From Anopheles merus (lineage: Eukaryota; Arthropoda; Insecta; Diptera; Culicidae), in contig NC_054084.1 in the NCBI RefSeq assembly GCF_017562075.2, positions 20,448,389 to 20,512,388 of the forward strand: a DNA stretch of 64,000 nt, in the 5' to 3' direction. The translations under genes and the position numbers were made by a program. Of this stretch, positions 20,929-32,598 are shown piece by piece. The first letter of the stretch is position 1. Each line of letters opens with the position of its first letter. The notes under the pieces are model-generated. The model did no database searches. It had not been told where the DNA came from and was given only the letters and a program-made list of their open reading frames with translations.

Positions 20929-21979
20929 GATCGATGGTACAGTGGAAGTAGCTCATAGTGGTTCGATTAAAGAGACTGTTTACGTGCTACGCTTATCAGC
21001 GTTTTGATTTTGGGATGCTGCATGCAAATCTCGCTCCAGCAGACCAGCGGACTGAGCAAAGAGAGAGAAAGAGAGCGAAAGTAAGCGATCTGTTCGTGCT
21101 CTCTTTGGTATTATCAAGGGGTCGAATATATTTGGGGGGATTGCGTTGCCTGTAGCCGGAATGAATTTAGGTCGCTTTGGAAGGTCACGCTGCGAAGGCT
21201 AGCATCATGTGTTCGGATGTCGTATTTGGGGGATTTTTCGGTACGATTTTGCTATCAAGATTGTTTTTTTTTGGCAAACAGGTTAGACATGATGGTACAT
21301 GTATATGTATTGAAGGTACGATTGAAACGCATTTAAAATCAAATGTTATCAGTTTTGTTACTAATGAAGAGTTTCCGTGAAAGCTTGTTGTGGTGGCGCC
21401 ATCTATTGCACAGTAGCGAAACTATAGTATCGACACCTTTTACTACACAAAATCCCTGTACAGATATAGCTGATATTAATCGATGCAAGCATCATTGATA
21501 GTGACTGAATGAGAAAAATGTGGCTTTTTGTTATGATTTTCATTTAAAGCTGTATTGTTACATTTTTATTTAATTTCTCTATGTTCCATTTACTGTCAAT
21601 ACTCCATGAATCAAGTTTAATCCATTCCAACAATTTAAACGAAAATTGAAACAATAATAATTTTAATACAAAACTCATACAATGTTTATAACATGTCGAG
21701 AAGAAAGGCAACACTATTGGAAAATCTATAATCCTCAACTCACAGCATTAGAATTAACAAACATTTTCACCTTTCACCATTACCATAAGAACTATTGTAT
21801 TTTTTTTCTTCTTTTTTTTTTGAACCTCTAATTCTTTTTTTTTTATCTCAAATAGTATTAGTGAATTCTGAACTATAAATTACGAGAGGCGAATGCTAAA
21901 AAGCCTCGTAAAAAAATAAAACAACAACAACATCAACTCACAGCAACGTAAAGCCTCTTATTGCTTTGATTTGAAAGTC
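20929..21979. other. Intergenic
   Basis: Promoter region of protein G, then AT-rich sequence with poly-T runs. No exons or repeats recognised. Confidence 0.45.
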
Positions 21980-21986
21980 TTACAGG

Positions 21987-22340
21987 AGGCACGGGCTACA
22001 TTGATCGTACTCGCAAGCGTAATTTTGATTTTCACTAGCGCATCTGGCGGCGGCTGGTGGAAGCTTTTTTTGATCATCAAGGGAATGGTCGCACCGGATC
22101 TCAAAATTAAGTAGTTTTTCGATCGTTTTTCATTGCAAAAATGGATGCAATGCGTGCAAAACATATGCATCTACGTTTTACAAAACTTTTCTCCTCCGAT
22201 TTAAGTAAAAAACATGGAAAATTAACGTATTTTCTGGAGCGGCTCCAAATTGTTTGGCAAAATGCTTCGGTCAGCCGCCGCCAGATGCGCTAGTGAAAAT
22301 CAAAATTACGCTTGCGAGTACGATCAATGTAGCCCGGCCT
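21987..22340. mobile_element. MITE with long terminal inverted repeats, copy 1
   Basis: Both ends carry the same sequence of about 75 bp in opposite orientation, from CGGGCTACATTGATCGTACT on the left. The right end is its near-exact reverse complement. TTACAGG flanks the element on both sides (21980-21986 and 22341-22347) as a target duplication of at least 7 bp; the match runs on to TTACAGGAGGCA, so the exact boundary is ambiguous. No coding capacity. The long inverted repeats and duplication length fit a Mutator-like or hAT-like MITE. Confidence 0.65.
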
Positions 22341-22942
22341 TTACAGGAGGCACTGTAAACCATGATTGTTCAAATTGAGCTTCTATATACTGCTTTTGGA
22401 ATGCTCTAGCTCAGAGGCTTTAAAAATTTTTAGTTGGCTGTCCGCATTGCGTCGCAAATAACGTTATTGAGGACGTTACATCAAGCGTTCTAATTAACTT
22501 CAAATGTTTATGATGATCTTATAATGAATTATAATGTCATCAGGCTCTCTGGGTCGCTTACATTACCCCGGTTCCAATACCAACTAAATCGCACCGATGT
22601 TTCCGGTCAGAGTCGCTAGACACCTCCGTCGGCTCAAATCCCTCAGTTTTCAAAACATTATCATTCAGCCTTGGATCAAATATAGAAATTAGGATCAGAT
22701 ACAAAAATAGAAATCAAAATCTGACCTAAATCAAAATCTAAATACAAAGTCTGATGATTAAAAGCTTGATTGGGATTATACAGGACAGTACCTGGCCTAA
22801 AATGTTCCAGAAACCTAAATGCCTATCGCACAACAATTGGTTAGCTGCATGAAATATGAACAATATCTTTTAAAAAAATTCAAAAACATTCCTGTTTGCT
22901 CGTTTGCACAAACAAACATCATCACAATGGAACGCATCGTAA

Positions 22943-23387
22943 AGGCCTGGGGACATTGTCCGTACTCGCTAGTGTAATTTCGATTTTCACTAGCGCATCT
23001 GGCGGCGGCTGAGCGAGGCATTTTGCCAAACAATTTGGATCCGCTTAAGAAAATATGTTATTTTTCCATGTTTTTTAGTTAAACTGAACTGGAAAAGCTT
23101 AGATATTGATATTCATCGGTCAAAGAGGGAATAGTCGTGCCGAATCTCAAATTTAAGTAGTTTATTCGCCGTTTTTTATGCAAACATGGCTGAACTACTT
23201 GAAGAACATATTTGTCTATCAATTACAAAGCTTCTCCAGTCCAGTTCTAGTACAAAACATTGAAAAATAACATTTTTACTGACTGCTTCGGACCCAAACT
23301 ATTTGGCAAAATGCTTCGGTCATCTGCCGCCAGATGCTAGCGAAAGTCCAAATTACAATAGCGAGTACGTACAATGTCCCCCGGCCT
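22943..23387. mobile_element. MITE with long terminal inverted repeats, copy 2
   Basis: Older, diverged copy of the element at 21987. It shares CACTAGCGCATCTGGCGGCG inside the left end and the mirrored CGCCAGATGC inside the right end. Both ends are AGGCC..GGGGACATTGT. No clear target duplication. The interior, including the TGGCAAAATGCTTCGGTCA segment, also matches copy 1. Confidence 0.6.
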
Positions 23388-24459
23388 TGAAGGAATTGGA
23401 ATAAGATTTTATCTTCTGGTGAGTTAGTAGTCAGGATATTAATTGAAACCTCATTTGATTAAAAAAGCAAAGCGATGCACCCTGCCTTGCGTGCTGACAT
23501 GCGTTTTAGACCTCATCAAACAAGTTAATAAAACAATTTTACAAAAATCTTGGAGTAACTAAGTTGTTTGAAGATTTGACATTATTAAAATTAGAGATAT
23601 CCTTGAAAACAATGTGAGGATCATCTTTGCGTTTTACGAAGTTCGTTCTGTAGAGTGAGTGGGCAAAGCTCACAATTTATTGCATTATCACGAATCTTGT
23701 TGCGAAACAAATCATTCCGGCCGGTCGACAGGGCTCTATCACCCAGGGCCCAACCGAAACACTATCAGGATGATACGGCGTAGCAGATGCCTCCACCACC
23801 AACCCTCTACACTCACTTTTAATTCAATTACCCGGTGACAAATTCTTCGCGATCATGAGAGCAAAACCACCACAACAACAACAACACGATCATTACGCAG
23901 ATAGCGAAACCGGGCGCGCGCGCGAGTGCGCACACACCCCCTCTTCGGCAGCGTCCGAATTAGATAATGCGTCCCCAACCGTCTTGCAAGCCAGCGTGGT
24001 GGAGCGCCCTGAAAGTGAGCTGTGTGATCCGATTTAGATTACTTTGTCACTGATCCTGTGTGACGTTGATGGAAGGCGTGCGTATCGCACCCATCACGAT
24101 CACTGTCCATGCTCACTCGCTCTGAAGTGTCTGGAGCAGTGTTTTTCCACTGCTGAGTCGCCAGAGGGTGGTTGAGGGTGCTCTCTTCTCCCCCACTTTC
24201 GCGAGGCGAACCAATCATTTCATTAGCCAAACCAATCAGTGCCAAACGCGCTCGGATGTATCCAACATGCGACTGCGGGTGCCGTGGACTTCAGTTCCTT
24301 TCGAGATCGCGAACGGTTCGTACCACAAGTCTGCAGCAGTGACGAACGCTTTTTCCATATTTTGTGCGCAGGAGTAGTGAGGTTTTGTGTATTTAAAAAA
24401 AAAGCATTACAAACAGTTTCATCGCTACTGTGTGCTAAATTGTGTTGTTCAAAAAGACG
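23388..24459. other. Intergenic with promoter of the His-rich gene
   Basis: No exon supported. Contains an ACAACAACAAC tract near 23870 and a short GC alternating run (CGGGCGCGCGCGC) near 23910. Confidence 0.4.
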
Positions 24460-25365
24460 ATGGCCGCACGGTGTGCGTTTGGCAGTAGAAATGCCCCTCC
24501 GGGACACAGCAGGAATCGCATACTGGCAGTCCTGTGCGCTCTCGCCCTCACCCTGCTGCTGTTCGGCGTAACGGCAGTCGATGGCAAGCGTGCGTTTGCG
24601 ATCCGGATGCGCAGCAAGAGCAACCACAACACGGGCAGCGCGCTGGGGCGCAATTCGCGCAAGAACTATCACCACATGCACCAGGAAGGTGTCGGTGGGA
24701 TGGTGCGAAACCCACCCGTACCGGACATACAGCCGCCCAGACCGATCGGTTGGAGCGTGGACGGTCACACGAACAGTCATCCGATAGGGCCACCGCCGGC
24801 CTATCCGGGACTGGGGCATCACGTCGTCCCCGGCGGTGGTGCACCGCCCGCTTACTCTCACTCCAAGATCAATCCGCCGAGCTACGCGGAAGCGGTAGGA
24901 CATCAGCATGCGTACGCAGCGGCCGCACCACTCGTCGGACCGCGGCACTACGATTACAACCACAACAGTGCACTGTACGGGGATTCGAATGCGATCGGGT
25001 CCAGCTATGGGTCGAGCTACGGGTACCATCATCGCGGGTCGAGTCCGTTCAGCATGGGCAGCATTCTGACCGGGGCCGCCCTCTGGCATGTGGCGCACGG
25101 TGTTGGGCACCATCACCATCACGGCCATCACCATGGTGAGCATGGCATCAACTCGGAGGAGCAGCATTTCTACCACCACAACCATCCGGCCCATCACGGG
25201 GCGGGCGAAACGAGCACGTTGCCGCCGGAAGTCGAGAATCCGCACATCCAGGTGAACGCCAACTTTGACTTTGGCCCGTCACCCAACCCGCAGGAGGTAC
25301 TGCCCGCCCAGGGGGACAGCAGCAGTAGCAGCAGCAGTACGACCAGTGTGCCGAGTGAAACGTGA
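24460..25365 (+). CDS. His/Pro/Gly/Tyr-rich secreted or membrane protein with PPxY motifs
   Basis: This is a 301-residue intronless frame. A basic N-terminus is followed by a hydrophobic segment (ILAVLCALALTLLLFGVTAV), which serves as signal peptide or anchor. The body is low complexity. It carries three PPxY WW-domain-binding motifs (PPAY, PPAY, PPSY), Tyr/Gly/Ser repeats, a mildly hydrophobic stretch SMGSILTGAALWHVAHG, a His-rich run (HHHHHGHHHG) that could bind metal, and a Ser-rich C-terminus. PPxY motifs are cytoplasmic adaptor sites in membrane proteins, so a type I/III membrane protein recruited by a HECT ligase is possible; a cuticle or eggshell protein is the alternative. I do not recognise the family. 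Confidence 0.65.
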   Translation: MAARCAFGSRNAPPGHSRNRILAVLCALALTLLLFGVTAVDGKRAFAIRMRSKSNHNTGSALGRNSRKNYHHMHQEGVGGMVRNPPVPDIQPPRPIGWSVDGHTNSHPIGPPPAYPGLGHHVVPGGGAPPAYSHSKINPPSYAEAVGHQHAYAAAAPLVGPRHYDYNHNSALYGDSNAIGSSYGSSYGYHHRGSSPFSMGSILTGAALWHVAHGVGHHHHHGHHHGEHGINSEEQHFYHHNHPAHHGAGETSTLPPEVENPHIQVNANFDFGPSPNPQEVLPAQGDSSSSSSSTTSVPSET

Positions 25366-25762
25366 ATGGAGCAGCTTGCCGCCCGAAAATGAGGCACCAC
25401 TCCCGGACAACATTCTCAGGCATTCTCTTCCTAAGTTTCCTATGCTCTCTCTCTCTCTCTGTGCAAAGTTCCTTTCTGTTTGTCTCAGGCCCGAGCGCAG
25501 GGTTCGGGCTTATCACTGGCAACTCTCCAGGCTTATGCTGTGTGTATCTTCTTGTCCACTGGGTTCACTTGGTTGGATCACGTTATTCTGGTTTCTGTAA
25601 TATACGACTGTCTATTTATTATTGTAAATTTAATCGATGAACTCCCAAATGTCGACACGATCCCACTACTACTGGGATCGTACCTACATCCCCGCTGAGG
25701 CAACCCCACACAGTATGGCAGCTTAGCTCAGTACGCACACGGCCACTGGTGGTGGCAACAAA

Positions 25763-26110
25763 ATGCAACTCTGGTGGATAGTTATAGTGCTAGCGGTAGG
25801 ACAGGTAGCAGCAGGCCATGATACACCCGCAAGGAATTACTACGGTCTTGGAGGCATCATGAGGGTAAGATCAACAGCATCACCCTCAACATCGTCCCCG
25901 TCGGCATCGTTCCTGCGCTCCAAAATGATGCGCAATTTACGTCAGAGCCGACATTTTCACATTTCGCCGAATACGGGAGTCGTCGTCGGGCCGCCAGCGA
26001 CCGAACAGCAGCACCCGACCAGGCCGGTTATGTGTCCGCCGGACCGGAAATCTCGTCTACACAGCAACGATCATCAATTGGTGGGTGACTATCGTTTGTA
26101 TTTTATTTAA
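25763..26110 (+). CDS. Small secreted protein, possibly spliced
   Basis: The frame opens with a clear signal peptide (MQLWWIVIVLAVGQVAAG) and runs 115 residues to a TAA. Two consensus donors lie inside: AGG|GTAAGA at 25865 and TTG|GTGGGT near 26080. Either could lead to a different C-terminus. One acceptor, TTTTGCGCAG at 26184, would extend the frame, but that region is better read as an exon of the other strand. The end region RPVMCPPDRKSRLH recalls the start of the C-x11-C module but lacks the second cysteine. The signal peptide makes the N-terminus credible; the C-terminus is not settled. Confidence 0.45.
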   Translation: MQLWWIVIVLAVGQVAAGHDTPARNYYGLGGIMRVRSTASPSTSSPSASFLRSKMMRNLRQSRHFHISPNTGVVVGPPATEQQHPTRPVMCPPDRKSRLHSNDHQLVGDYRLYFI

Positions 26111-26190
26111 TTCGTTAAGTGCTTGCGTGAAGCGTCGAACGAAGCGATGGATCGAGCGCCTGTACTGTTTGGTGTTTTGCGCAGGGTGCT

Positions 26191-26276
26191 CTAGCGGAAC
26201 TCTTGCTCAGTGCCGATGAATTTACACTGCTCCTGATAGATGCGGACCGTTTTGAACGTGTAATCCGTGATGGTGT
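26191..26276 (-). CDS. Orphan terminal coding exon, upstream exons unseen
   Basis: The minus strand has an unusually strong acceptor, a pyrimidine run CTCTCGCACCCTTTCTCG followed by CTTACAG, directly before an 86-base open segment. It encodes TITDYTFKTVRIYQEQCKFI and seven more residues to a TAG. It needs one base from a previous exon (phase 1). A TTTATT (AATAAA on the minus strand) follows near 26102. No donor exon is visible between here and the 21-bp array, so the preceding exon must lie beyond it, upstream of 37.4 kb on this strand; the array would then be intronic. I do not recognise the protein. Confidence 0.45.
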
Positions 26277-26279
26277 CTG

Positions 26280-26589
26280 TAAGCGAGAAAGGGTGCGAGA
26301 GAGCGAGTGAGAAGAAGAGAAATGGAACGTTTATTGTACTGATTTAGCGATTACCATGTATTTTTTTTTTTACAAACTAAATATTGATAATAAAGATTTT
26401 AGTCTGTTAGAAGCACTTTTTGGTTGTTTTTTTATTGTTTTTGAAAAAGGTAAAAAACAACGCGAAATCAGATTTTCTAAGGATTCTGCTAAGATTTTTC
26501 TTTACTTTGAAAACATTATAATTAAACACAATTCAAAACAAAAATATAAAAAGAAACTAAATATTAAAGAAACTTCATAAAAATCTTTT
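26280..26589. other. AT-rich left approach to the array
   Basis: Very AT-rich, with runs of T and A. The 74-codon open frame here is composition-driven (Lys/Phe/Ile) and has no gene-like features. Confidence 0.5.
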
Positions 26590-26760
26590 TCGCAAATATC
26601 TTGGTCGCAAATAACTTGGTAGCAAAACTCTTAGTCAAAATATTCCTTGTCCCAGATTCTTGGTCTTTTTGCGACATCGCGTAAGCTTTTGTGACAATCG
26701 CAGAAGTTTTTGCGACAATCGCAGCACTGTTTTGCGACAATCACAGCTGTTTTTGCACAA
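26590..26760 (+). repeat. Degenerate left edge of the array
   Basis: Holds divergent copies of a TTGGTCGCAAA-type 15-bp unit up to about 26670. These give way to 21-bp units of the variant GCGACAATCGCAG before the homogeneous GCGAAAATCGCAG array starts. The right edge shows the same order in mirror image. Confidence 0.7.
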
Positions 26761-29700
26761 TCTCAGAAGTTTTTGCGAAAATCGCAGAAGTTTTTGCGAA
26801 AATCGCAGAACTTTTTGCGAAAATCGCAGAAGTTTTTGCGAAAAATCGCAAAAGTTTTTTGCGAAAATCGCAGAACTTTTTGCGAAAATCGCAGAAGTTT
26901 TTGCGAAAATCGCAGAAGTTTTTGCGAAAATCGCAGAAGTTTTTGCGAAAATCGCAGAAGTTTTTGCGAAAATTGCAGAAGTTTTTGCGAAAATTGCAGA
27001 AGTTTTTGCGAAAATCGCAGAACTTTTTGCGAAAATTGCAGAAGTTTTTGCGAAAATTGCAGAAGTTTTTGCGAAAATCGCAGAACTTTTTGCGAAAATC
27101 GCAGAAGTTTTTGCGAAAATCGCAGAAGTTTTGCGAAAATCGCAGCACTGTTTGCGAAAATCGCAGAACTTTTTGCGAAAATCGCAGAACTTTTTGCGAA
27201 AATCGCAGAACTTTTTGCGAAAATCGCAGAACTTTTTGCGAAAATCGCAGAAGTTTTTGCGAAAATCGCAAAACCTTTTTACGAAAATCGCAGAAGTTTT
27301 TGCGAAAATCGCAGAAGTTTTTGCGAAAATCGCAGAACTTTTTGCGAAAATCGCAGAAGTTTTTGCGAAAATCGCAGAATTTTTGCGAAAATCGCAGAAG
27401 TTTTTGCGAAAATCGCAGAAGTTTTTGCGAAAATCGCAAAACTTTTTGCGAAAATCGCAGCACTTTTTGCGAAAATCGCACAACTTTTTGCGAAAATCGC
27501 AGCACTTTTTGCGAAAATCGCAGAACTTTTTGCGAAAATCGCAGAAGTTTTTGCGAAAATCGCAGAAGTTTTTGCGAAAATCGCAAAAGTTTTTGCGAAA
27601 ATCGCAGAAGTTTTTGCGAAAATCGCACAACTTTTTGCGAAAATCGCAGAACTTTCGAAAATCGCAGAACTTTTTGCGAAATCGCAGAAGTTTTGCGAAA
27701 ATCGCAGAAGTTTGCGAAAATCGCAAAGTTTTTGCGAAAATCGCAGAAGTTTTTGCGAAAATCGCACAAGTTTTTGCGAAAATCGCAGAAGTTTTTGCGA
27801 AAATCGCAGAAGTTTTTGCGAAAATCGCAGAAGTTTTTGCGAAAATCGCAAAGTTTTTGCGAAAATCGCAGAAGTTTTTTTGCAAAATCGCAGAGTTTTT
27901 TGCAAAATCGCAGAAGTTTTGCGAAAATCGCAGAAGTTTTTGCGAAAATCGCAGAAGTTTTTGCGAAAGCAGAATTTTTTGCGAAAATCGAGAAGTTTTT
28001 GCGTTTTGCGAAAATCGCAGAAGTTTTTGCGAAAATCGCAGAAGTTTTTGCGAAAATCGCAGAAGTTTTTGCGAAAATCACACAAGTTTTTGCGAAAATC
28101 GCAGAAGTTTTTGCGAAAATCGCACAAGTTTTTGCGAAAATCGCAGAAGTGTTTGCGAAATCGCACAAGTTTTTGCGAAAATCGCAGAAGTTTTTGCGAA
28201 AATCGCAGAAGTTTTTTGCGAAAATCGCAGAAGTTTTTGCGAAAATCGCAGAACTTTTTGCGAAAATCGCAGAAGTTTTGCGAAAATCGCAGAAGTTTTT
28301 GCGAAAATCGCACATTTTTTGCGAAAATCGCAGAAGTTTTTGCGAAAATCGCAGGTTTTTGCGAAAATCGCAGAACTTTTTGCGAAAATCGCACAAGTTT
28401 TTGCGAAAATCGCAGAAGTTTTTTGCGAAAATCGCACAAGTTTTTGCGAAAATCGCAGAAGTTTTTGCGAAAATCGCAGAATTTTTTTGCGAAAATCGCA
28501 GAACTTTTTGCGAAAATCGCAGAAGTTTTTGCGAAAATCGCAGAAGTTTTTGCGAAAATCGCAGAAGTTTTTGCGAAAATCGCAGAAGTTTTTGCGAAAA
28601 TCGCAGAAGTTTTTGCGAAAATCGCACAAGTTTTTGCGAAAATCGCACAAGTTTTTGCGAAAATCGCAGAAGTTTTTGCGAAAATCGCAAAGTTTTTGCG
28701 AAAATCGCAGAAGTTTTTGCGAAAATCGCAGAAGTTTTTGCGAAAATCGCAGAAGTTTTTGCGAAAATCGCAGAAGTTTTTGCGAAAATCGCAGAAGTTT
28801 TTGCGAAAATCGCACAAGTTTTTGCGAAAATCGCAGTGGTTTTTGCGAAAATTGCAGAAGTTTTTGCGAAAATCGCAGAACTTTTTGCGAAAATCGCAGA
28901 AGTTTTTGCGAAAATCGCAGAAGTTTTTGCGAAAATCGCACAAGTTTTTGCGAAAATCGCAAAAGTTTTTGCGAAAATCGCACAAGTTTTTGCGAAAATC
29001 GCAGAAGTTTTTGCGAAAATCGCAGAAGTTTTTGCGAAAATCGCTGAATTTTTGCGAAATCGCAGAAGTGTTTGCGAAAATCGCAGAAGTTTTTTGCGAA
29101 AATCGCACAACTTTTTGCGAAAATCGCAGAAGTTTTTGCGAAAATCGCACAAGTTTTTGCGAAAATCGCAGAAGTTTTTGCGAAAATCGCAGAAGTGTTT
29201 GCGAAAATCGCAAAGGTTTTTGCGAAAATCGCAAAAGTTTTTGCGAAAATCGCAAAAGTTTTTGCGAAAATCGCAAAAGTTTTTGCGAAAATCGCAGAAG
29301 TTTTTGCGAAAATCGCAGAAGTGTTTGCGAAAATCGCAGAAGTTTTTGCGAAAATCGCACAACTTTTTGCGAAAATCGCAGAACCTTTTTGCGAAAATCA
29401 TAGAAGTTTTTGCGAAAATCGCAGAAGTTTTTGCGAAAATCGCTGAAGTTTTTGCGAAAATCGCAGAAGTTTTTGCGAAAATCGCTGAAGTTTTTGCGAA
29501 AATCGCTGAAGTTTTTGCGAAAATCGCACAAGTTTTTGCGAAAATCGCAGAAGTTTTTGCGAAAATCGCAGAAGTTTTTTGGGAAAAATCGCAGCACTTT
29601 TGCGAAAATCGCAGAACTTTTTGCGAAAATCGCAGAACTTTTTGCGAAAATCGCAGAAGTTTTTGCGAAAATCGCAGAAGTTTTTGCGAAAATTGCACAA

Positions 29701-32498
29701 GTTTTTGCGAAAATCGCAGAAGTTTTTGCGAAAATCGCAGAAGTTTTGCGAAAATCGCAGAAGTTTTTGCGAAAATCGCTGAAGTTTTTGCGAAAATCGC
29801 AGAAGTTTTGCGAAAATCGCAGAAGTTTTTGCGAAAATCGCAGAAGTTTTTGCGAAAATCGCAGAAGTTTTTGCGAAAATCGCACAAGTTTTTGCGAAAA
29901 TCGCTGAAGTTTTTGCGAAAATCGCAGAACTTTTTTGCGAAAATCGCACAAGTTTTTGCGAAAATCGCAGAAGTTTTTGCGAAAATCGCACAAGTTTTTG
30001 CGAAAATCGCTGAAGTTTTTGCGAAAATCGCAGAAGTTTTTGCGAAAATCGCAAAAGTTTTTGCGAAAATCGCAGAAGTTTTTGCGAAAATCGCACAAGT
30101 TTTGGCGAAAATCGCAGAAGTTTTGTGCGAAAATCGCAGAAGTTTTTGCGAAAATCGCAGAGGTTTTTGCGAAAATCGCAGAAGTTTTTGCGAAAATCGC
30201 AGAAGTTTTTGCGAAATCGCAGAAGTTTTTGCGAAAATCGCAGAAGTTTTTGCGAAAATCGCTGAAGTTTTTGCGAAAATCGCTGAAGTTTTTGCGAAAA
30301 TCGCAAAAGTTTTTGCGAAAATCGCAGAAGTTTTTGCGAAAATCGCAGAACTTTTTGCGAAAATCGCAGAAGTTTTTGCGAAAATCGCAGAAGTTTTTGC
30401 GAAAATCGCAAAAGTTTTTGCAAAAATCGCAGAACTTTTTGCGAAAATCGCAGAAGTTTTTTGCGAAAATCGCAGAAGTTTTGCGAAAATCGCAGAAGTT
30501 TTTGTGAAAATCGCAGAAGTTTTTGCGAAAATCGCAGAAGTTTTTGCGAAAATCGCAGAAGTTTTTGCGAAAATCGCACAATTTTTGCGAAAATCGCAGA
30601 AGTTTTTGCGAAAATCGCAGATTTTGCGAAAATCGCTGAGTTTTTGCGAAATCGCACAATTTTTGCGAAAATCGCAAAACTTTTTGCGAAAAATCGCACA
30701 AGTTTTTGCGAAAATCGCAAAACTTTTTGCGAAAATCGCAGGAGTTTTTGCGAAAATTGCAGACATTTTTGCGAAAATCGCAGAAGTTTTTGCGAAAATC
30801 GCAGAAGTTTTTGCGAAAATCGCAAAAGTTTTTGCGAAAATCGCAGAAGTTTTTGCGAAAATCGCAGAAGTTTTTGCGAAAATCGCAAAGTTTTTGCGAA
30901 AATCGCAGAAGTTTTTGCGAAAATCGCACAAGTTTTTGCGAAAATCGCAGAAGTTTTTGCGAAAATCGCACAAGTTTTTGCGAAAATCGCAGAAGTTTTT
31001 GCGAAAATCGCAGAACTTTTTGCGAAAATCGCAGAAGTTTTTGCGAAAATCGCAAAAGTTTTTTGCGAAAATCGCGGAACTTTTTGCGAAAATCGCAGAA
31101 GTTTTTGCGAAAATCGCAGAAGTTTTTGCGAAAATCGCAGAAGTTTTTGCGAAAATCGCAGAAGTTTTTGCGAAAATTTCAGAAGTTTTTGCGGAAATTG
31201 CAGAAGTTTTTGCGAAAATCGCAGAAGTTTTTGCGAAAATCGCACAAGTTTTTGCGAAAATCGCAGAAGTTTTTGCGAAAATCGCACAAGTTTTTGCGAA
31301 AATCGCAAAAGGTTTTGCGAAAATCGCAGAAGTTTTTGCGAAAATCGCAGAAGTTTTTGCGAAAATCGCTGAAGTTTTTGCGAAAATCGCACAAGTTTTT
31401 GCGAAAATCGCAAAACTTTTTGCGAAAATCGCACAAGTTTTTGCGAAAATCGCAGAAGTTTTTGCGAAAATCGCAGAAGTTTTTGCGAAAATTGCAGAAG
31501 TTTTTGCGAAAATTGCAGAAGTTTTTGCGAAAATCGCAGATCTTTTTGCGAAAATTGCAGAAGTTTTTGCGGAAATTGCAGATTTTTTGCGAAAATCGCA
31601 GAACTTTTTGCGAAAATCGCAGAGTTTTTGCGAAATCGCAGAAGTTTTTGCGAAAATCGCAGAACTTTTTGCGAAAATCGCAGAACTTTTTGCGAAAATC
31701 GCAGAACTTTTTGCAAAAATCGCAGAACTTTTTGCGAAAATCACAGAAGTGTTTGCGAAAATCGCAGAAGTTTTTGCGAAAATCGCAGAACCTTTTTACG
31801 AAAATCGCAGAAGTTTTTGCGAAAATCGCAGAAGTTTTTTGCGAAATCGTCGCAGAAGTTTTTGCGAAAATCGCAGAAGTTTTTGCGAAACGCGCAGAAG
31901 TTTTTGCGAAAATCGCAGAAGTTTTTGCGAAAATCGCAGAAGTTTTTGCGAAAATCGCAAAACTTTTTGCGAAAATCGCAGCACTTTTTGCGAAAATCGC
32001 AGAACTTTTTGCGAAAATCGCAGCACTTTTTGCGGAAAATCGCAGAACTTTTTGCGAAATCGCAGAAGTTTTTGCGAAAATCGCAGAAGTTTTTGCGAAA
32101 ATCCGCAAAAGTTTTTGCGAAAATCGCAGAAGTTTTTGCGAAAATCGCACAACTTTTTGCGAAAATCGCAGAACTTTTGCGAAAATCGCAGACTACTTTT
32201 TGCGAAAATCGCAGAAGTTTTTGCGAAAATCGCAGAAGTTTTTGCGAAAATCGCAAAAGTTTTTGCGAAAATCGCAGAAGTTTTTGCGAAAATCGCACAA
32301 GTTTTTTGCGAAAATCGCAGAAGTTTTTGCGAAAATCGCAGAAGTTTTTGCGAAAATCGCAGAAGTTTTTGCGAAAATCGCAAAAGTTTTTGCGAAAATC
32401 GCAGAAGTTTTTTGCAAAAATCGCAGAAGTTTTTGCGAAAATCGAAGAAAATTTTGCGAAAATCGCAGAAGATTTTTGCGAAAATCACAGAAGTTTTT

Positions 32499-32598
32499 NN
32501 NNNNNNNNNNNNNNNNNNNNNNNNNNNNNNNNNNNNNNNNNNNNNNNNNNNNNNNNNNNNNNNNNNNNNNNNNNNNNNNNNNNNNNNNNNNNNNNNNN
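32499..32598. other. Assembly gap of 100 N inside the array
   Basis: Exactly 100 N, the usual placeholder for a gap of unknown size. It lies in the middle of the repeat, so the copy number is a minimum. Confidence 0.95.

Noticed and set aside
24223..25245. 340-codon minus-strand frame over the His-rich gene
   Set aside because: Antisense shadow; the plus strand has the ATG, signal peptide and structured low complexity.
26184..26312. Plus-strand exon continuing the 25763 gene after TTTTGCGCAG
   Set aside because: The acceptor lacks a pyrimidine tract, while the same DNA on the minus strand has a very strong acceptor and a cleaner peptide; kept only as an alternative.
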